Part shown: positions 1 through 12,600 of the stretch, one piece after another | How positions within the stretch are numbered: the stretch's first letter is position 1 | How the letters are laid out: every line of letters begins with the position of its first letter | Assembly: GCA_002270565.1 (NCBI GenBank) | Contig: NQMI01000078.1 | Location: 62,001-126,000 of the forward strand | Length of the DNA: 64,000 nucleotides | Source: Stenocarpella maydis | Taxonomy: Eukaryota > Ascomycota > Sordariomycetes > Diaporthales > Diaporthaceae | Direction: 5' to 3' | Program-made: the position numbers and the translations under genes | The notes under the pieces: model-generated | Told to the model about the DNA's origin: nothing | What the model saw: only the letters and a program-made list of their open reading frames with translations | Database searches by the model: none

Positions 1-536
1 CAACAACAAGCATCGAAACGTGAGGTGGCCACCACCGGCAGGACCCAAAAACAGAAGCTGCAGCCAATCCCGACGTCGTGGTTTGCCTTTGACTGGCCCG
101 GCCCTGCAGACTGACAACGTTCTCGTTACGTACTCTTACGTACAAACAACGAGACCCTGAACCAAACACGCATCGACCACGCCGACTCTGCCAACAAGCA
201 TCATAGCCCTACCTGGCCGGCAGTTCCCCCTGCGTCCTGTCTGTGCCTCTTGCTGCGAATACTACTGTGTAGTAAATCGGTCCTTGCAGTCGGCCTCTCG
301 ACCACGCCCAGGCCCCCTGCAGGTCATTCATTACACAGCATCACGCCGCGGCGGACACCCAAGGATACCACCACACCAGCGACACACACGCTCTCAGACC
401 GACCGCTCGGCCCAAGCCCGTGGCAGGGAGCCGTGCCAGTCGTCGCACCGGACATGTCCACAGCGCCACTCTGTCTGCAATCCTGCACACTCCCTGGGCC
501 AAGCCTCTTGGGGCCCAGACTAGCACTCCCAGCAAT
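1..536. other. Gene-free window start; probable leader/promoter of the next gene
   Basis: Pyrimidine- and CA-rich sequence with short CAA runs and no ORF that looks like a conserved protein. The long frame of the following gene technically stays open back to an ATG at 420, but the first part of that extension is not protein-like. I treat this stretch as promoter and 5' leader. Confidence 0.5.
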
Positions 537-2180
537 ATGATGTCGCCCAGGTCCCTCCTGTTTTCCAGGCAGAACCAAAATCTCCGCGGCCCCGTCCACG
601 GCTCGACTGCTGTCTCTCCCGCCTCCTCTCAGATCCCTCAGCCCTCCTCACCACCCGACACTCCACCCGACACTCCGCCGCCAAAGGGAAACTATGGTCG
701 CGACTTCAGACTTCCTCTCGGCCCACTCACCCCAACACCAAGCGTCACTACCACAAGGATGGCTGTAACTTCGCCGAGGCCGGCCAGGTCGAGTCACACG
801 AGTCCAATCCCGAGTCCCCCGAGATCCGCGACAACGACTTCTGCAAGACCGACCACCCCAACGAGCCCTGTCCAGATACCAACCAGGTCCAAGAGGGACA
901 CCGCAATTATTCCAAAGCAGAAGCAGCGCAACCACCGCCACCATGACCAACGACGCCACCGTTCCACCTCTCCCCGGTGGGGAGAGACGCACTCCCCCGA
1001 TGCCATCCCACCGTCCGTGGCCGCGCTCCTCGCAGTCACTGCAATCCCCCCACCCAAGAGCCAGCGCGCTCAGCGACAGCGCGCGGACAGGGAGAAGCGC
1101 ATGACTGTCGAATCCATACTGGAACAGAGCCAGGAATCCGAGAAGGAACTGAGTCTCAACTTCATCAAAGGACCCCTGGATGTCCTGTTGAGCCCGCCCG
1201 AGGAATTGGAGGACGACGACCTGTCTATTGGGGAGAGCACCATTGCGTCCCCCCTCTCAACCAGGACCGTTTCCTATGAATCTGTGCAGTCCATGCCGTC
1301 ATTAACCGATTCCTTCTCCACTGACACCCTGTCATCTGTTGGCACGCCTCAGAGTCCGATCAGGGGCCGGAGGATGCAGCCCACGAGGAGGTCCCTGACG
1401 CCCGTGTCCTCGCCGCCTGGCAAGAGGGAGGAGCACCCGTTATCACTCGACGAGGACACAGAGGAGCTGGATTTTAGTGTCTTCGACGGTTCCCCCGAGA
1501 CAGAAGAGGAGAAGAAGGGAGGCATGAGGCTAGCCTTCCGCCCCTTCAGATCCGCCTTCAAGTCCAACTTGACCTCAAGCCTGCGGGCCCTCCGGAACGC
1601 TGCGCGTTCCTTCTCGAGCATGAACATGCCATCGATACCGCCCGAGGACTTCCTCACCCGCTCCATACTCACCATGGAGCCCAACGTTCCTTTCACCGAC
1701 GAGCGCATGCCGCCGACCCTGGACGAAGAGCCATCCGCGGCGGTGCGGAGATATTTGAACCCCACTCAGACGGCCCGACTGGAATCACAGGCGTCGGCAT
1801 CTTCTCAGAAGGCGCCACGCAGCACATATACGGCTTCGATCCAGATGCAGACCTACAAGGTCCACCGATCAAGAAGTGCGCCGGCTAGCCCCCGGGGCAC
1901 AAGTGCCGCGCCCCGTTCCTCGAATGGGGAGCAGTCAACACGGGGCAAGGAAGCGGGTTTCTCCTTCTCTCCCGGGCCAAGACAGCGTGAAATGCGGGAG
2001 AATTCCGACTTTATCCGTATTGCCGTCATGGAGATGGCCATGCGCAGGAGCGGGAAATTGGACGAGCAACGCCCCGGCCGAGCCCGGTGGGCACTCCCTC
2101 CTAGAAAGACAAGCACAAAACCGTATGAGACTGGCGCCGATGGCGTTCCGACACGATGGGTCTCGGTGACGTACTCGTGA
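537..2180 (+). CDS. Ser/Pro-rich conserved fungal protein of unknown function
   Basis: Single-exon frame. Two adjacent ATGs (537 and 540) open a protein of about 547 residues. An ATG at 420 would add 39 residues of poor quality. The first third is Ser/Pro/Thr-rich and basic (PPDTPPDTPPP near the start). It is followed by a mixed-charge part with an acidic stretch (EELEDDDLSIGES) and a basic helix-like segment (MRLAFRPFRSAFKSNLTSSL). The last third holds SxSAPASPRG-type basic/serine motifs and ends with an ordered block (SDFIRIAVMEMAMRRSGKL). No signal peptide, membrane span or catalytic motif is visible. The composition suggests a largely disordered regulatory or cytoskeleton-associated protein with many phosphorylatable Ser-Pro sites, which is inference. 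I do not recognise a named family. Confidence 0.72.
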   Translation: MMSPRSLLFSRQNQNLRGPVHGSTAVSPASSQIPQPSSPPDTPPDTPPPKGNYGRDFRLPLGPLTPTPSVTTTRMAVTSPRPARSSHTSPIPSPPRSATTTSARPTTPTSPVQIPTRSKRDTAIIPKQKQRNHRHHDQRRHRSTSPRWGETHSPDAIPPSVAALLAVTAIPPPKSQRAQRQRADREKRMTVESILEQSQESEKELSLNFIKGPLDVLLSPPEELEDDDLSIGESTIASPLSTRTVSYESVQSMPSLTDSFSTDTLSSVGTPQSPIRGRRMQPTRRSLTPVSSPPGKREEHPLSLDEDTEELDFSVFDGSPETEEEKKGGMRLAFRPFRSAFKSNLTSSLRALRNAARSFSSMNMPSIPPEDFLTRSILTMEPNVPFTDERMPPTLDEEPSAAVRRYLNPTQTARLESQASASSQKAPRSTYTASIQMQTYKVHRSRSAPASPRGTSAAPRSSNGEQSTRGKEAGFSFSPGPRQREMRENSDFIRIAVMEMAMRRSGKLDEQRPGRARWALPPRKTSTKPYETGADGVPTRWVSVTYS

Positions 2181-5100
2181 GTTCGATGGAGGATGCCGAC
2201 GGCATTTTCCGCACGTGGCTGTCTCTGCTTTGGACGACGCCCAGCAGGCTTCTGCTGTCCCCAGCAGACGTGGGGTGTCGCTATCGCGCGCACGGGAATG
2301 TTGCAGGACGCATTATCCCATGCAGCTTATCAACGCTGATCCGATCGGCCAAAAGCACGATTCTTGACTCAGCCGGGGGCGTCGGAAGCATGCAGTGCGG
2401 CCTTGTTATCTGCAAAGGCTGCCACAGGGCGCACATTCCAAGCAGCCGATATCGCGGGACGAGCACGAGATTGCGGAAGCCGCGACTCATGGCGCAGCAA
2501 CATCATCATGCAGCACATGCAAGGATTCAAGATCCAAATGGTCCACAAGCGAAGCTGTCCCCACCGCCCTAGGATGAGTGGCAGGTCCGGTGGAACCTGG
2601 GGTTCGGGACCTTTAACCGGATCTGGCTGTGCATTACACTAGCCGCGCTGCTGCGACACAACGGACCAAAAAAAAAATCTTCTCTCGCTTCGGTCACCGC
2701 CCACTCGGGACTGCGATGGAAGCTGTGCTTCGCATCGCGACGGCTGACCAGTCGACTCGCTCCGCTTGGCACCTTTCGGAGCGCGCCACGATATTGTGGA
2801 TTGATCGGTGAATGGCCCGTGTGGGGGGCACCAGGAATGGACCAGGAGACTTTGCAACTGACCGTTTGAAATTTTTTAATGGAAATCTCGAGAGACCGAG
2901 GCATTGCGCAACATCACCTTGATGTCGACAGGACGATACACACATTTGGACGCAGACAACAAGATGATTTGATCAAGTCATCCATCCCGTGCTCCTCTTG
3001 CCCGCGGGCCAAGACTTGGCGCAGATCAGTTCGAAAATCAACAAACCACAACACACCCAGTCTAGGGGAAGCGCAGGCTGACAGCAGCACTGCGGGTGAA
3101 GAGCACCAGCATGCGAAGCTGTCCGGAAGACCAGGGCACATTGCTCTCGCAACTTCAACGGCGTTCAGTTTTTGCAAATTAAAATCGGCTTTTTCTCACG
3201 GGCTTTGCATTATGTGCGTCCGCTTTGCATGAGCACGGCGCGAATTGGCTGTTTTCTGGGTAGAAGTCCGACTTATGAGAATGTGCATCGGTTGGTGTCT
3301 GGTCTGGCAGTCTTTGGACGATTGAAATTTTTTTTTTTTTTTTTTTTTCCCCCCAGATTACTTGAGCACACACTTGGTGGGCTATTTTGCCATGTAGGGA
3401 CTGTTTAGAGAGGATATGGTACAACTTGTACAGAGTGTATGATACCTTTGGGCAAGGCACTTGGGTGCCGGAAGCCAAACTATATGATGACAAAACGTAC
3501 CGTCTGCAATGCTTCGTACTAGGCATAACTCGGTGGTTTGTGTATTGGACCCTTTCATATCAGCACGCTCCGCGTCATACGATCAACGTGCAGGGACGAC
3601 GCTCCACCGGCCCGCGCCGTCCTGACTGATCCGCGGATATCTTCCTTCTGCGCTGACTCGGCTTCCGGGGTCCTTGTCGGGTCGTTCTGATAGCATCCCA
3701 GTACAAGGCATAAGTGGGATGGGAAATTTTTGTCCCACAGGGATCTCGTGCGCAAGGCGTGGGGGTAGGTAGGGAGAGATACTTGAAAAAATTTAATTTT
3801 TTTTTCTTCTTCAAAATGGTCCTCCTATTATGTGCTGGCATTTGTCAGTGGCAAGTTATTGTTGGTAGCCCACACAGGCATCTGTCGCGCGCATTCCTCG
3901 ACACTATTGGGAATAAGACAAGTTTAGCATGCTGGCAAGGTTTCCTTTTGTGTCGAGTGAAACCCTTTGGTGTAACCAAGTTGGTTAGCAGTTAGGCAAA
4001 ACTTGACTTAGATGTGCGGTGAAGCAATTGCGCTTGCCAAGGTGAGAGGTTTGACCATGACCAACCACAAACACTGCGAGAATTTTTTTTGGGGGGGGGA
4101 GGGGTGACTCACGTGCCAGGACGAGAAAGAGAGAAAAGAAGGAAGGAGGGGAAGAGTATCACAAACAGGTATAACATATGTAACCAGCTAGAGCAGTGCG
4201 TTCAGAAATTCAATCTGCTTTGTTATGAAGGTGGAGGAGGAAAAGGCCGAGATATGCACAACCTTAGAGGACCGCCAACTTCAGTGGACTTTATTAGTTA
4301 CTTGATTTCTTTTTTTTTTTTCACGTCTTTATTATGCTGGACCCAAAACTTTTGGCGCATCAGAAGACGATAGGATTACCTTCGGCCTTGGCCTGGAGGG
4401 CGTCAACCAAAGGTGCTGTTTGTGCATTGACACCGCCGTGGTTTAATCCTGGGGCCCTGTTCCCCAGCGCCTTGGGAAAACAAACATTTAGGTGAAGCGC
4501 CCCCGAAAACGATTGGGCAAGTCTGTGGTGTGCATACGCGTGAGAACGGAGGAAGAGACAGCAACCGACCTCAAGTGCGTCGCTGTACGATAGCTCTTCA
4601 AGCATCTGCGATTATGATATTGATTAGTATTATTCTCAAAGCATACTATGTCTGTAAGCGGAGAAATCTCTGGCAAGTTGGTGGCCCAGATAAAAAACAT
4701 ATTACAGATCTTCAAGAGCTAATATTGGGGTCAAAAGAAAACGGGGCATGGCGAAGAAACAGATACCCCATGAGCAGCAGCGTCTTCCAATTCTGGGTGC
4801 GAATAAGCCATGATAATGATTGTCCCAGGAGGAAGAGATTCCTCATTTGCTTTTGGTGGAGGTCCTGCGTGCTTGGGGGACTCTCAAAACACACTAGGTC
4901 GGATACAACCACCAGGTACTAGGAGAGATGGTGTCTTTTCTGTATTACTCCACAAACACACAGACGCACACACTCAGGGATAGAGAGAGGCAGAGTCTCC
5001 TCGACGTCCCAGAAGGAGGAAATCTGATATCTGGTCAGCACCATGATCCCCAGACCACTCCATGTGGTAAGAAAGAATAGAGAAAAGATAAAAAAAAAAT

Positions 5101-5524
5101 ATTAAAAAAACATAGGCCTGCAGTAATCCTCCCTGATGAGACAGACCATCCTGATGTCGAGGTACATAGGTGTTTAGGTGGTCTGCAAAGCAAATTACCA
5201 GCAATCCACGAAAAGGTCAAACACATACAACACGGTGTACTCGCCAGCCGTCACAAGCTTGACCATTGAATCATCAAGGTATTGTTTATAAAAGGTGATC
5301 TTAAAGCTTATCACGAGATTACATCTCTAATTTAATTTTACATATAATACTTATAAATCAGCTACTCTCTTAATTACATCATGTAATATTGCTGTAATAT
5401 ATACTAGTTAGTATGTTGTTGTTAAACTGTCTCCTATGTGTTTGAAGAGGCGGAGTCCACCTCGAAATAACCATTACGTTGACAAAATTAGAACATAGGA
5501 AAATGTAAACATACCCCTCAAAAC
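2181..5524. other. 3.3-kb gene-poor region with A/T homopolymers
   Basis: No ORF here looks like a conserved protein. The stretch holds a T21 run followed by C6 (3328-3354), A/T-run blocks near 2864, 3784, 4081 and 5090, and a locally AT-rich patch at about 5280-5410. Composition is more variable than beside the housekeeping genes. I see no RNA gene. Confidence 0.5.
3328..3354. repeat. T21-C6 homopolymer tract
   Basis: Twenty-one consecutive T followed by six C, directly after TTGAAA. Run length may be unreliable in the assembly. Confidence 0.9.
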
Positions 5525-5566
5525 TCATAGCATCTCTCCCCATTTCGGCAACCCAACCTTAATGTG

Positions 5567-5785
5567 GCACTTGTCTTGAAACTGGCCAACAATCTTACTT
5601 GGGTCGTTGTAGAACTCACGCCCAACCTCTATATTGTTCACGGTCTCCTCGTACTTGCAGTAAGCTGTGTCGAGCCTCTGCAAAGAGGCCTCCCGTTCCT
5701 CGTCCCCGGGTCGATTATTGGTGGCTCTTTGCTTTTGCGCCCTGAACTCGCCATTTGCGAGTGCCACCTCGGATAAGCAATCCAA
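5567..5785 (-). pseudogene. Fragment of a palA/RIM20 (ALIX-like, BRO1-V domain) gene
   Basis: The minus strand encodes about 73 residues matching part of the V (LYPXL-binding) domain of pH-response regulator PalA/Rim20. It reads LSEVALANGEF, a charged linker, then SLQRLDTAYCKYEE and IEVGREFYNDPSKIVGQF. From memory the family pattern is LQRLExAYxKYxEIVxNLxVGRKFYNDLxxIVxxFRDxC. The similarity stops just after QDKC, and the frame ends at 5525. Upstream there is an in-frame TAA a few codons before the match, with no BRO1 domain around it. Intact PalA has roughly 800 or more residues and works with ESCRT-III in ambient-pH signalling. This is therefore a detached, broken piece, probably a partial duplication with a functional copy elsewhere (inference). 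Confidence 0.7.
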
Positions 5786-6600
5786 TGGAAATTAGGGACG
5801 CTTGTTCAGCGGCTGTGGCCGTTGTGACAGCTGCCCAATCAGCTAGCATATGTGTTGACAGCTTGACTATACGAGAGCGGGCGGGATCCTGTGTTTCCCG
5901 CTGGGTATGGTCATGTGTGGTCAAATTGTGGCATGGGTTACTGGAGCCCAGAGGAGACGAGATAGTGCCTAGGTACGTAGGCGTGAAGCAAAAGGACTGT
6001 AGAATGGCCGTGAGTAACTTTGTGCAGCAGGAACATACTCCTGCCGGTAACAGGCTTGCAACTGTTGCTACGCTCAGTTTCGATGAGGAAAAGGATTAAT
6101 GGCAAGCTTAGAAAATATAATGACAATTCTGGAATGGTAAGAACGCCTAACGCGTAATGTTGCTGAATCTATGTGTGCTATTACGCCGCCCCTGATCCTT
6201 TGCAAGCACTCAACGAATCTCTCCGTCGACGTAGCGCGTCATGTCTCGTATAAATGATTAAAGACAAATGTCCCTTGCAGAGAATAGAGATTAGGAATGC
6301 TCCATTGCGTAATGGAAAAGGGAGGTCATTGTGACCTGCTATAATCTAACGATTGTTGCCACCTCAAGTTAACCCCCCCGTTTTTTTGCCCCCTAGACGC
6401 TCGTCTTAATCCAGCCCATATTGCCAAAAAAAAAAAAAAAAATTTGAAAAATTTTTTAACTGAAAAGGGCTTGCCGCTCGCTGTTGCAGAATGCCACTGT
6501 ATGCAATGCGCTCCGCTCTTCCGATTATATACATTAATTACAGCGTGTACAGCAAGATGGTAGACTCGGTTTCGCTGACACCCCCAGCCCTCTGATTTCA
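5786..6600. other. Gene-free region downstream of FMP27
   Basis: No supported ORF. It contains an A17 run followed by TTTGAAAAATTTTTT (about 6426-6458) and probably the 3' UTR and polyadenylation region of the leftward gene that ends at 6601. Confidence 0.5.
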
Positions 6601-9600
6601 TCACCTGGGTTTCATCAATCCTTTCATAGGTCCAGGCATCAATCCTGCGCGTGTATGGTCCTCGCCTGTGTTACTCCTCTCCTTCTCGGGGGTGGAACCT
6701 GCTTCATCCTCCTCTATGACGTCGTCCACGCCCACGGTCGCGCTCTTTGATGACCACCGCGAGGCCGGTCGACGTTTGTCCTCACTGTTGGGTTGAATAG
6801 GTGTGGTCGACGGCGATGCCGGGGGTGGTTCCCGGTCTGCCCTGCTCTCCTTGTTCAGCTTGGACGTAAGGGCCGAGAACTTCTCCTTGAAGAACCCGCT
6901 TGCATTGCTTTCGCTTTTGCCACTGGCACTGTTCAGTGCGCTGAGCATGGTCCGGCGCCTCTCGATACCTGACCCTGACTCCGGGGAGTTAGGGTTTGGG
7001 CTTTGCTGGATGCTCATGTTGCTTCCCCGGCGCTGGCCCCCTCCGAAACCGCCGTTGAACGACCGCATACTACTGCTTGAGGACGGCCGCAGCATATTAA
7101 CACCGAAGCCAGCATGCTTGTTGCTACTTGACTCGGAGTTCGTCCTGTCCTTAGGCGTGGGTGGTGTCATCATCAAGAAGCTCGGCACGACGGGCCCTTG
7201 AAGACCGTGCTGAGAGCTCGATGCACTAGCGCTGCCCGACGGGATATTGCTAGTGTTGACGTTCGGATGCCCACTCGCGCGTGACTTGCTGCTGGATGCT
7301 GCACTCGAGCTGCGACTAATACTTCGCGTCACTGGAACTGAGGACCCTGAGCCGTGCAATGACCTTGGCGGAGACCTCGAGAAGTCTACCGTTGCTGACC
7401 CGAATATGCTTGATGAGTCGTCGCCGCTGTTATTTTGGCTGTCACCTATTGCCGGGGCTGCTAGCAGCACCGAGCTGTTTGCAAGTTCACGGAGTTTCGA
7501 CTGTTGCGCCGTGTTGGGCCGATGCCTAAACTTGTTGCCGATGATGGCACCTGTGTGGCTAATTAGGGCCTTCATCACACGGCTCTTGAAGGCTAGAGCG
7601 AGGTCGAGGTTGGACCACATCTTGTTGTGGTACTCAATGGTGGGCAGGCGGAAGACAAAGTCGTGCACGTCCTCGATGTTGCGGTCGCCTTTGCCCTTGT
7701 AGCTCAGGCAGAGCACCACCGACGGCAACTTGATATATGCGAATGTCATGTAGTTAGACGCACGACTGATCATCTTTGTCAAGTCGTCCGAAGGTGCCTC
7801 GTCCTTGTTGTCTGGCCTGCGGAGGTTGAAGCGCGACTTCTTCGAATCCGAGTTCACCGAGCTGGTCTCAACCTTGGACGAGAAACCCGTGTTTGTCCTA
7901 CCAATGCTGGGCCGTGTAGGATTGGGAGTGGCTCGGAGAGAGTCCCATGACCGCTTTCTAGCCAGACCCTTGTTCTTTGATCCGAAGAGCTTGAACGGCG
8001 CCGACTCAGCCGAGTGAACACTGAGCGCCTTGTTGCTCTTGGGCGGACTTCGTGTGGCCTCGGATGTCAGCGTTGGACGCAGGCGAAGCTCCAGTGAACC
8101 AGCCCGAGTCGAGAAATTGCCAGGGTCCAGCCTGTCTATGTCAGAGACGGCGGTTGCGGGACGCGGGTAGTCTTGAAGTGAGTCGTCATCGTCTTCTACA
8201 CCCTCGTCGCCCGGGAGAGTCTGCTTCAGCATGAAAGGAGAGGTGTTTTGACCGTCGCCGGCAAGCTTGTCTCCGTCCATTTCTGGGAAAATATATTCGA
8301 ACAATTTCTTGCCGACCTCTCGCTCCAGTTGGACCTTAAGCGGGAAGAGATTGACCTCGAAGTGTTCCATGACAGGGATGCCAGCGATTGCCTCGAGCAT
8401 GTACCAGTACACGGTGATCATGGGCTGGCTGTCAAGAAGTGAGGCGGACTTGGCATCCTCTAGGTATGGGGCGACCATCTCAGGATAGATGGCGTCGGGT
8501 AGTAGATTCAGGCCGAGTACTTTTCCGACGCGGATCAGGTTGATGTGTGAGCCATCGGAATTGTCAGTCCTGTCATACTCGACATCCCGGAGCTGCAGCT
8601 CGCACAATGGCTCGTTTGCATCCCGGATGAGGTGCCACACGATGTCCTTCACCGAGATGGACCACTTAAGCAGTGCGTTGCTCTGCGACGTGTCGTGTTT
8701 TCGTTGCGAAGTCGTGATTGCCTTCATCATGAAGAACAGCTCGTCTTCGCAAGCTGCAAGGTCTCTCTCTAGGAGCAGCCTGTCTTGCCAGCCCTGTTCG
8801 TCCAAATACTTTGAATGGATTTGGAAGTGGGATTTGATGTCTTCTAGTTGCCTGATCCGCTCCTGCAACCTGGTGACCATCTCAGGTGTGCCTCTCAGAT
8901 CACTGAAGTCAGATGCCAACATGATCTTTTCGAGACGCTCGCTGCGTGTCTTCTCAAGTGGCTCATTGTACATGAGCAGGTCCAATACGATGACGTAGAT
9001 TGCATAATACTGCGACGAATTGCAGATGGCGCGCGCCTGGGGGAATTCGACCCAGAGATTATCCATGCGGTTCTCGGCGGCTTCGTTTGACTCGCCGTCG
9101 GCCACATCGCCTGAGTTGACCTCGTCGTTATACTTGAGACGCAGCGTGTTGTACTTGTCGTAGCGGAGCATAGCAGATGTTTTCTGGACAACACGCTTGA
9201 AGCCCACAGGGTCTGTTTGGAAATCGGACATGACCTCCATTGGCACCCAAGGAGGCCAGGCCGAGCCACTTGGCGCACCGTAGACGCTACCAGAATACAG
9301 TGAAAGTAACTGACTCGAGAACCATTTCTGGTGGGAGACGAAGAATTGGGTGCTGTCCATGTTGACCAGGAACCGGCGCTGGACCAGACCGCTGACAGAA
9401 TCGGATATTCTGTCCTTGTCCAGCACTTCGACGACCTTTAGCTCCATGCCCTTACTAGTTAGCATGACAACATGCTTCTTGTTCTTCTCGCTCTGGAGCT
9501 GAATCTGTGGGGCGATCAGGCGGACGTGGTAGCTATTCTGGGGCGTGAAGCCATCGGCAATGCCACTGGTGAGGTCCTCCATGGACACATTAGGAACGGC

Positions 9601-12600
9601 ATCACCCCCAGAGTCTTGGTCAGAATCGTTGGCATTAACGAATCTTCGGCCATCCTGGAGGATCTGCTTTATCCTGTCTTCGATGCCATTTTGTGCGCTT
9701 GGCGCTGACCCATTCGATTTTCGCGTTGCCGTGGCCTCAGATTTTCCTGCATCCTTAGGCCCATTAGCGCTCTTGATCTTGGCCTGTTCCTCCACGATGT
9801 CCAGTATGAACTTGACGGCCGGTCGCGAGAGATAGTAGACGAAACCCCGTCGCTGGCTGACTTGATGAATGTAGCGAAGTATGATGTTTCGTAGGAGGTT
9901 ATTCCACTTGAGCTGCAGATTGTGCATGACGAAGCGATTCAAGAAGTCGCTGGCAAACTCAGCCCCTGTAGGGAGCGACATGGTCTGCTCGCCCGTACCA
10001 ACTGACGTGTCTGATTTTCCGCTCTGGCCATCCGCCACGTTGTATAGGCCACCACGTGAATCTTGCGGGGATTTGGTGGTCATCTGGCTCAGAAGGTTTT
10101 CAAGGAATTCCTTCTTATCATATAGGAGATTGCTATGCATGAGGAGAGCCTCGAGATGTGTTCGAGCATCAGGGTCATGGTCTCCGTCCCTGACGACCTT
10201 CAGCTCTGCCTCGCCGACATTACGGTCGTGGTTCTTGGTCTGCTCTGCCAGCTGATCAAGGCGCTGTTGAACAAGCTGAGCCTGCACGCGGCGAGGGTCG
10301 TCGTCCTGACTCATTATACAAAGATGGGTAGGCTCGTGTCCGAAGGGGCTGGTTCTGTCTGGATCTCCGGCTATCACACCACCAATGTCGGTTTGTCGGA
10401 AGTAGGTGAGCCTGGGACAATACGCAAGTGGCAGGATCTTGGTGTCCGGGTTTGGTTCAGCTGGCAAGATCCAATCCAGTTCGACGAAGTCATCCATATC
10501 CACCCAGCTGAAGTCGTTGTCAGGGATTGTGAATTTCGACAAATCCGTGCCGTCGTCATCCTGCTGGCTTATAAGCGAGCCAATGTTGTTCTTCCTGATC
10601 GCTTCTGTCGAGGTGCCTTTGATGCTAGCAGACACAGCACGAACATCTGCAGCGGCCAGGTCCAATTGGCCGGCATGAATCTTCATCCCCGTAGTCCGGC
10701 TGCCCGCTTTGTGTCCCTTGTCACTGGTATTGAATTCTTCACGTCTCATGTGGAGGTCGAGTTTCCAGCTGTCAAACCGAACTTTGATGCCGGTGGCAGA
10801 CACAGCGTTCTCGTCGTAATCTTCCACATCCTTGTGCTTGTAGATATGACTCAAGAATAAGGGAGCGAGCAACAAATTGAACTTGATGGTTCCGAGATGT
10901 CTGCCAAACTTCTTGCTGCTCTTCTCTCTTCCTGGCCAAAGTGAACCTTGTCGAACGGGTAAAGACATAGGCCCGCCGAACAGTGTCCACCATGAGAAAA
11001 AGTGCGTAAAGAAACGTGGCGTCAAGTGAACCGTGTTGTAACTCCTCGAGGGCTCTACATCGGCAGATATCCAGTCGCGATCCACTGGTGCTCTGACAGC
11101 AATGGACAAATGTATGTGCTGACTCTTAAAGCCTCTGAAGGCGTCATGTGGAACACCATTGACGGGCTTTGCGTATTCAGGCGCCTTGAGGACCACGTCG
11201 TAGTGGGGGCTGAACTCAAAATTCCTCTTGCCTTTGTCGATGGCTTGCTCAAAAACGAGTCCGGCCATCCACTGAACCTTGCCCGACAGTTTCATGACCA
11301 CCTTCTTGAAGGCGGAACCTGACTTCATGCTGTCTTCGCTGATCACACTGTCATTATCCGCAGTCTGACGGGCTGCTTCCCGCGCATAGTGTCCGAAATC
11401 AGGCACAGCGAGAACGTATTCACCGCTATCCACCGTCATGAAGCGTTTGGGGTCGTCATCGGATCGGATACTCCATCTGACATCATTTCGCCAACACATG
11501 AGGAAGCCAGCACCATTCCCAGTGATCTGGTAAGGGTCCCTAGATCCCTTAAGGCAGAAATGAACATCACCATCTCCTTTCCAAGCGATGCGCACGCGAG
11601 AATGGAAATTGAGTCGAATCTTGTCCCAAAAGCCGACGCGCTCGGACGGATCCGACTGCGGTTTGGTGAACGATTCGATGACCATCATCATGTCCTGGAT
11701 GGCGGGCTGATATGAAGGTCCCCAGGTAATTCTCGTTGGAAGTGCTGTGTTGATATCTACGTGCATGTCCGAGAACGACTTGATCGGCCCCATGGTGCGT
11801 CTGACATCGATAAAAAAGCCCGGCTGCTTGATTCCTTCCGAGTTTGGAGGTGATGGATGGATGACGTTTACTCGAACGCTCCTCGTAGACTCGATGCCGC
11901 GGTATTCCTCTGCTATAACGAAGTCTGTCTTCAAGGACAAGGCAGGTATACGCGTGGATTGCCCTGCCTTGAGGCTGGGCACGTGTAGAAGAGGGAGGGG
12001 GTAGTCCCTCAAGGAGACCCTCGCTTCCCCCATGTTGATTTGAACATTCATGGGGACAAGCAAGGAATACTTCATATCCCGAGGCATTCCCTTTCCGACT
12101 CTGTGGAGGAAATCTGGCACCTGCTTCAACGGGAAGGACGGCTTGTCGATCAAGAAGTGAAGATCGTGAATCAAAGCAGACATGAGAGCTGGCCGTGCTG
12201 GCATCTCCAAAATGCTCTCAATATCCTCGAAATCATCAGGAATATTGCCCGTGCCCCAGAAAGCACTCCTTACGTCTTTCATGCCATTGCGGGCCATGGC
12301 GTAGAACCGATCGATTCGAGACCTCCAGCTTTTGGAATTGTGCTCGTTCAGTTTGGCTCGGGCATCTGCGATAGAGACCAGGGTATGTCCGCTAATACCA
12401 CAACCATTTTCTGGATCGTATCTCGGTGCTCGGCTCCTGTCGCGCCCGCCGCCGCTTGATTCTGGCCGACGACCATCAGCGCTCTGGCTTCTGACCCAAG
12501 AGGCACCAGAGTGGCTTGAGCGTCCTCTGCCCGCAGCCGATCGTGCTCGAATGCCGGTCTCTTTCCTGGCCTCCTCATGAATTTTCTTGACTTTGACTTT

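Noticed and set aside
4360..4605. A short minus-strand ORF ending GGVNAQTAPLVDALQAKAEG
   Set aside because: The end looks protein-like, but it is isolated, has no upstream exon and matches no family I can name. The evidence is too thin.
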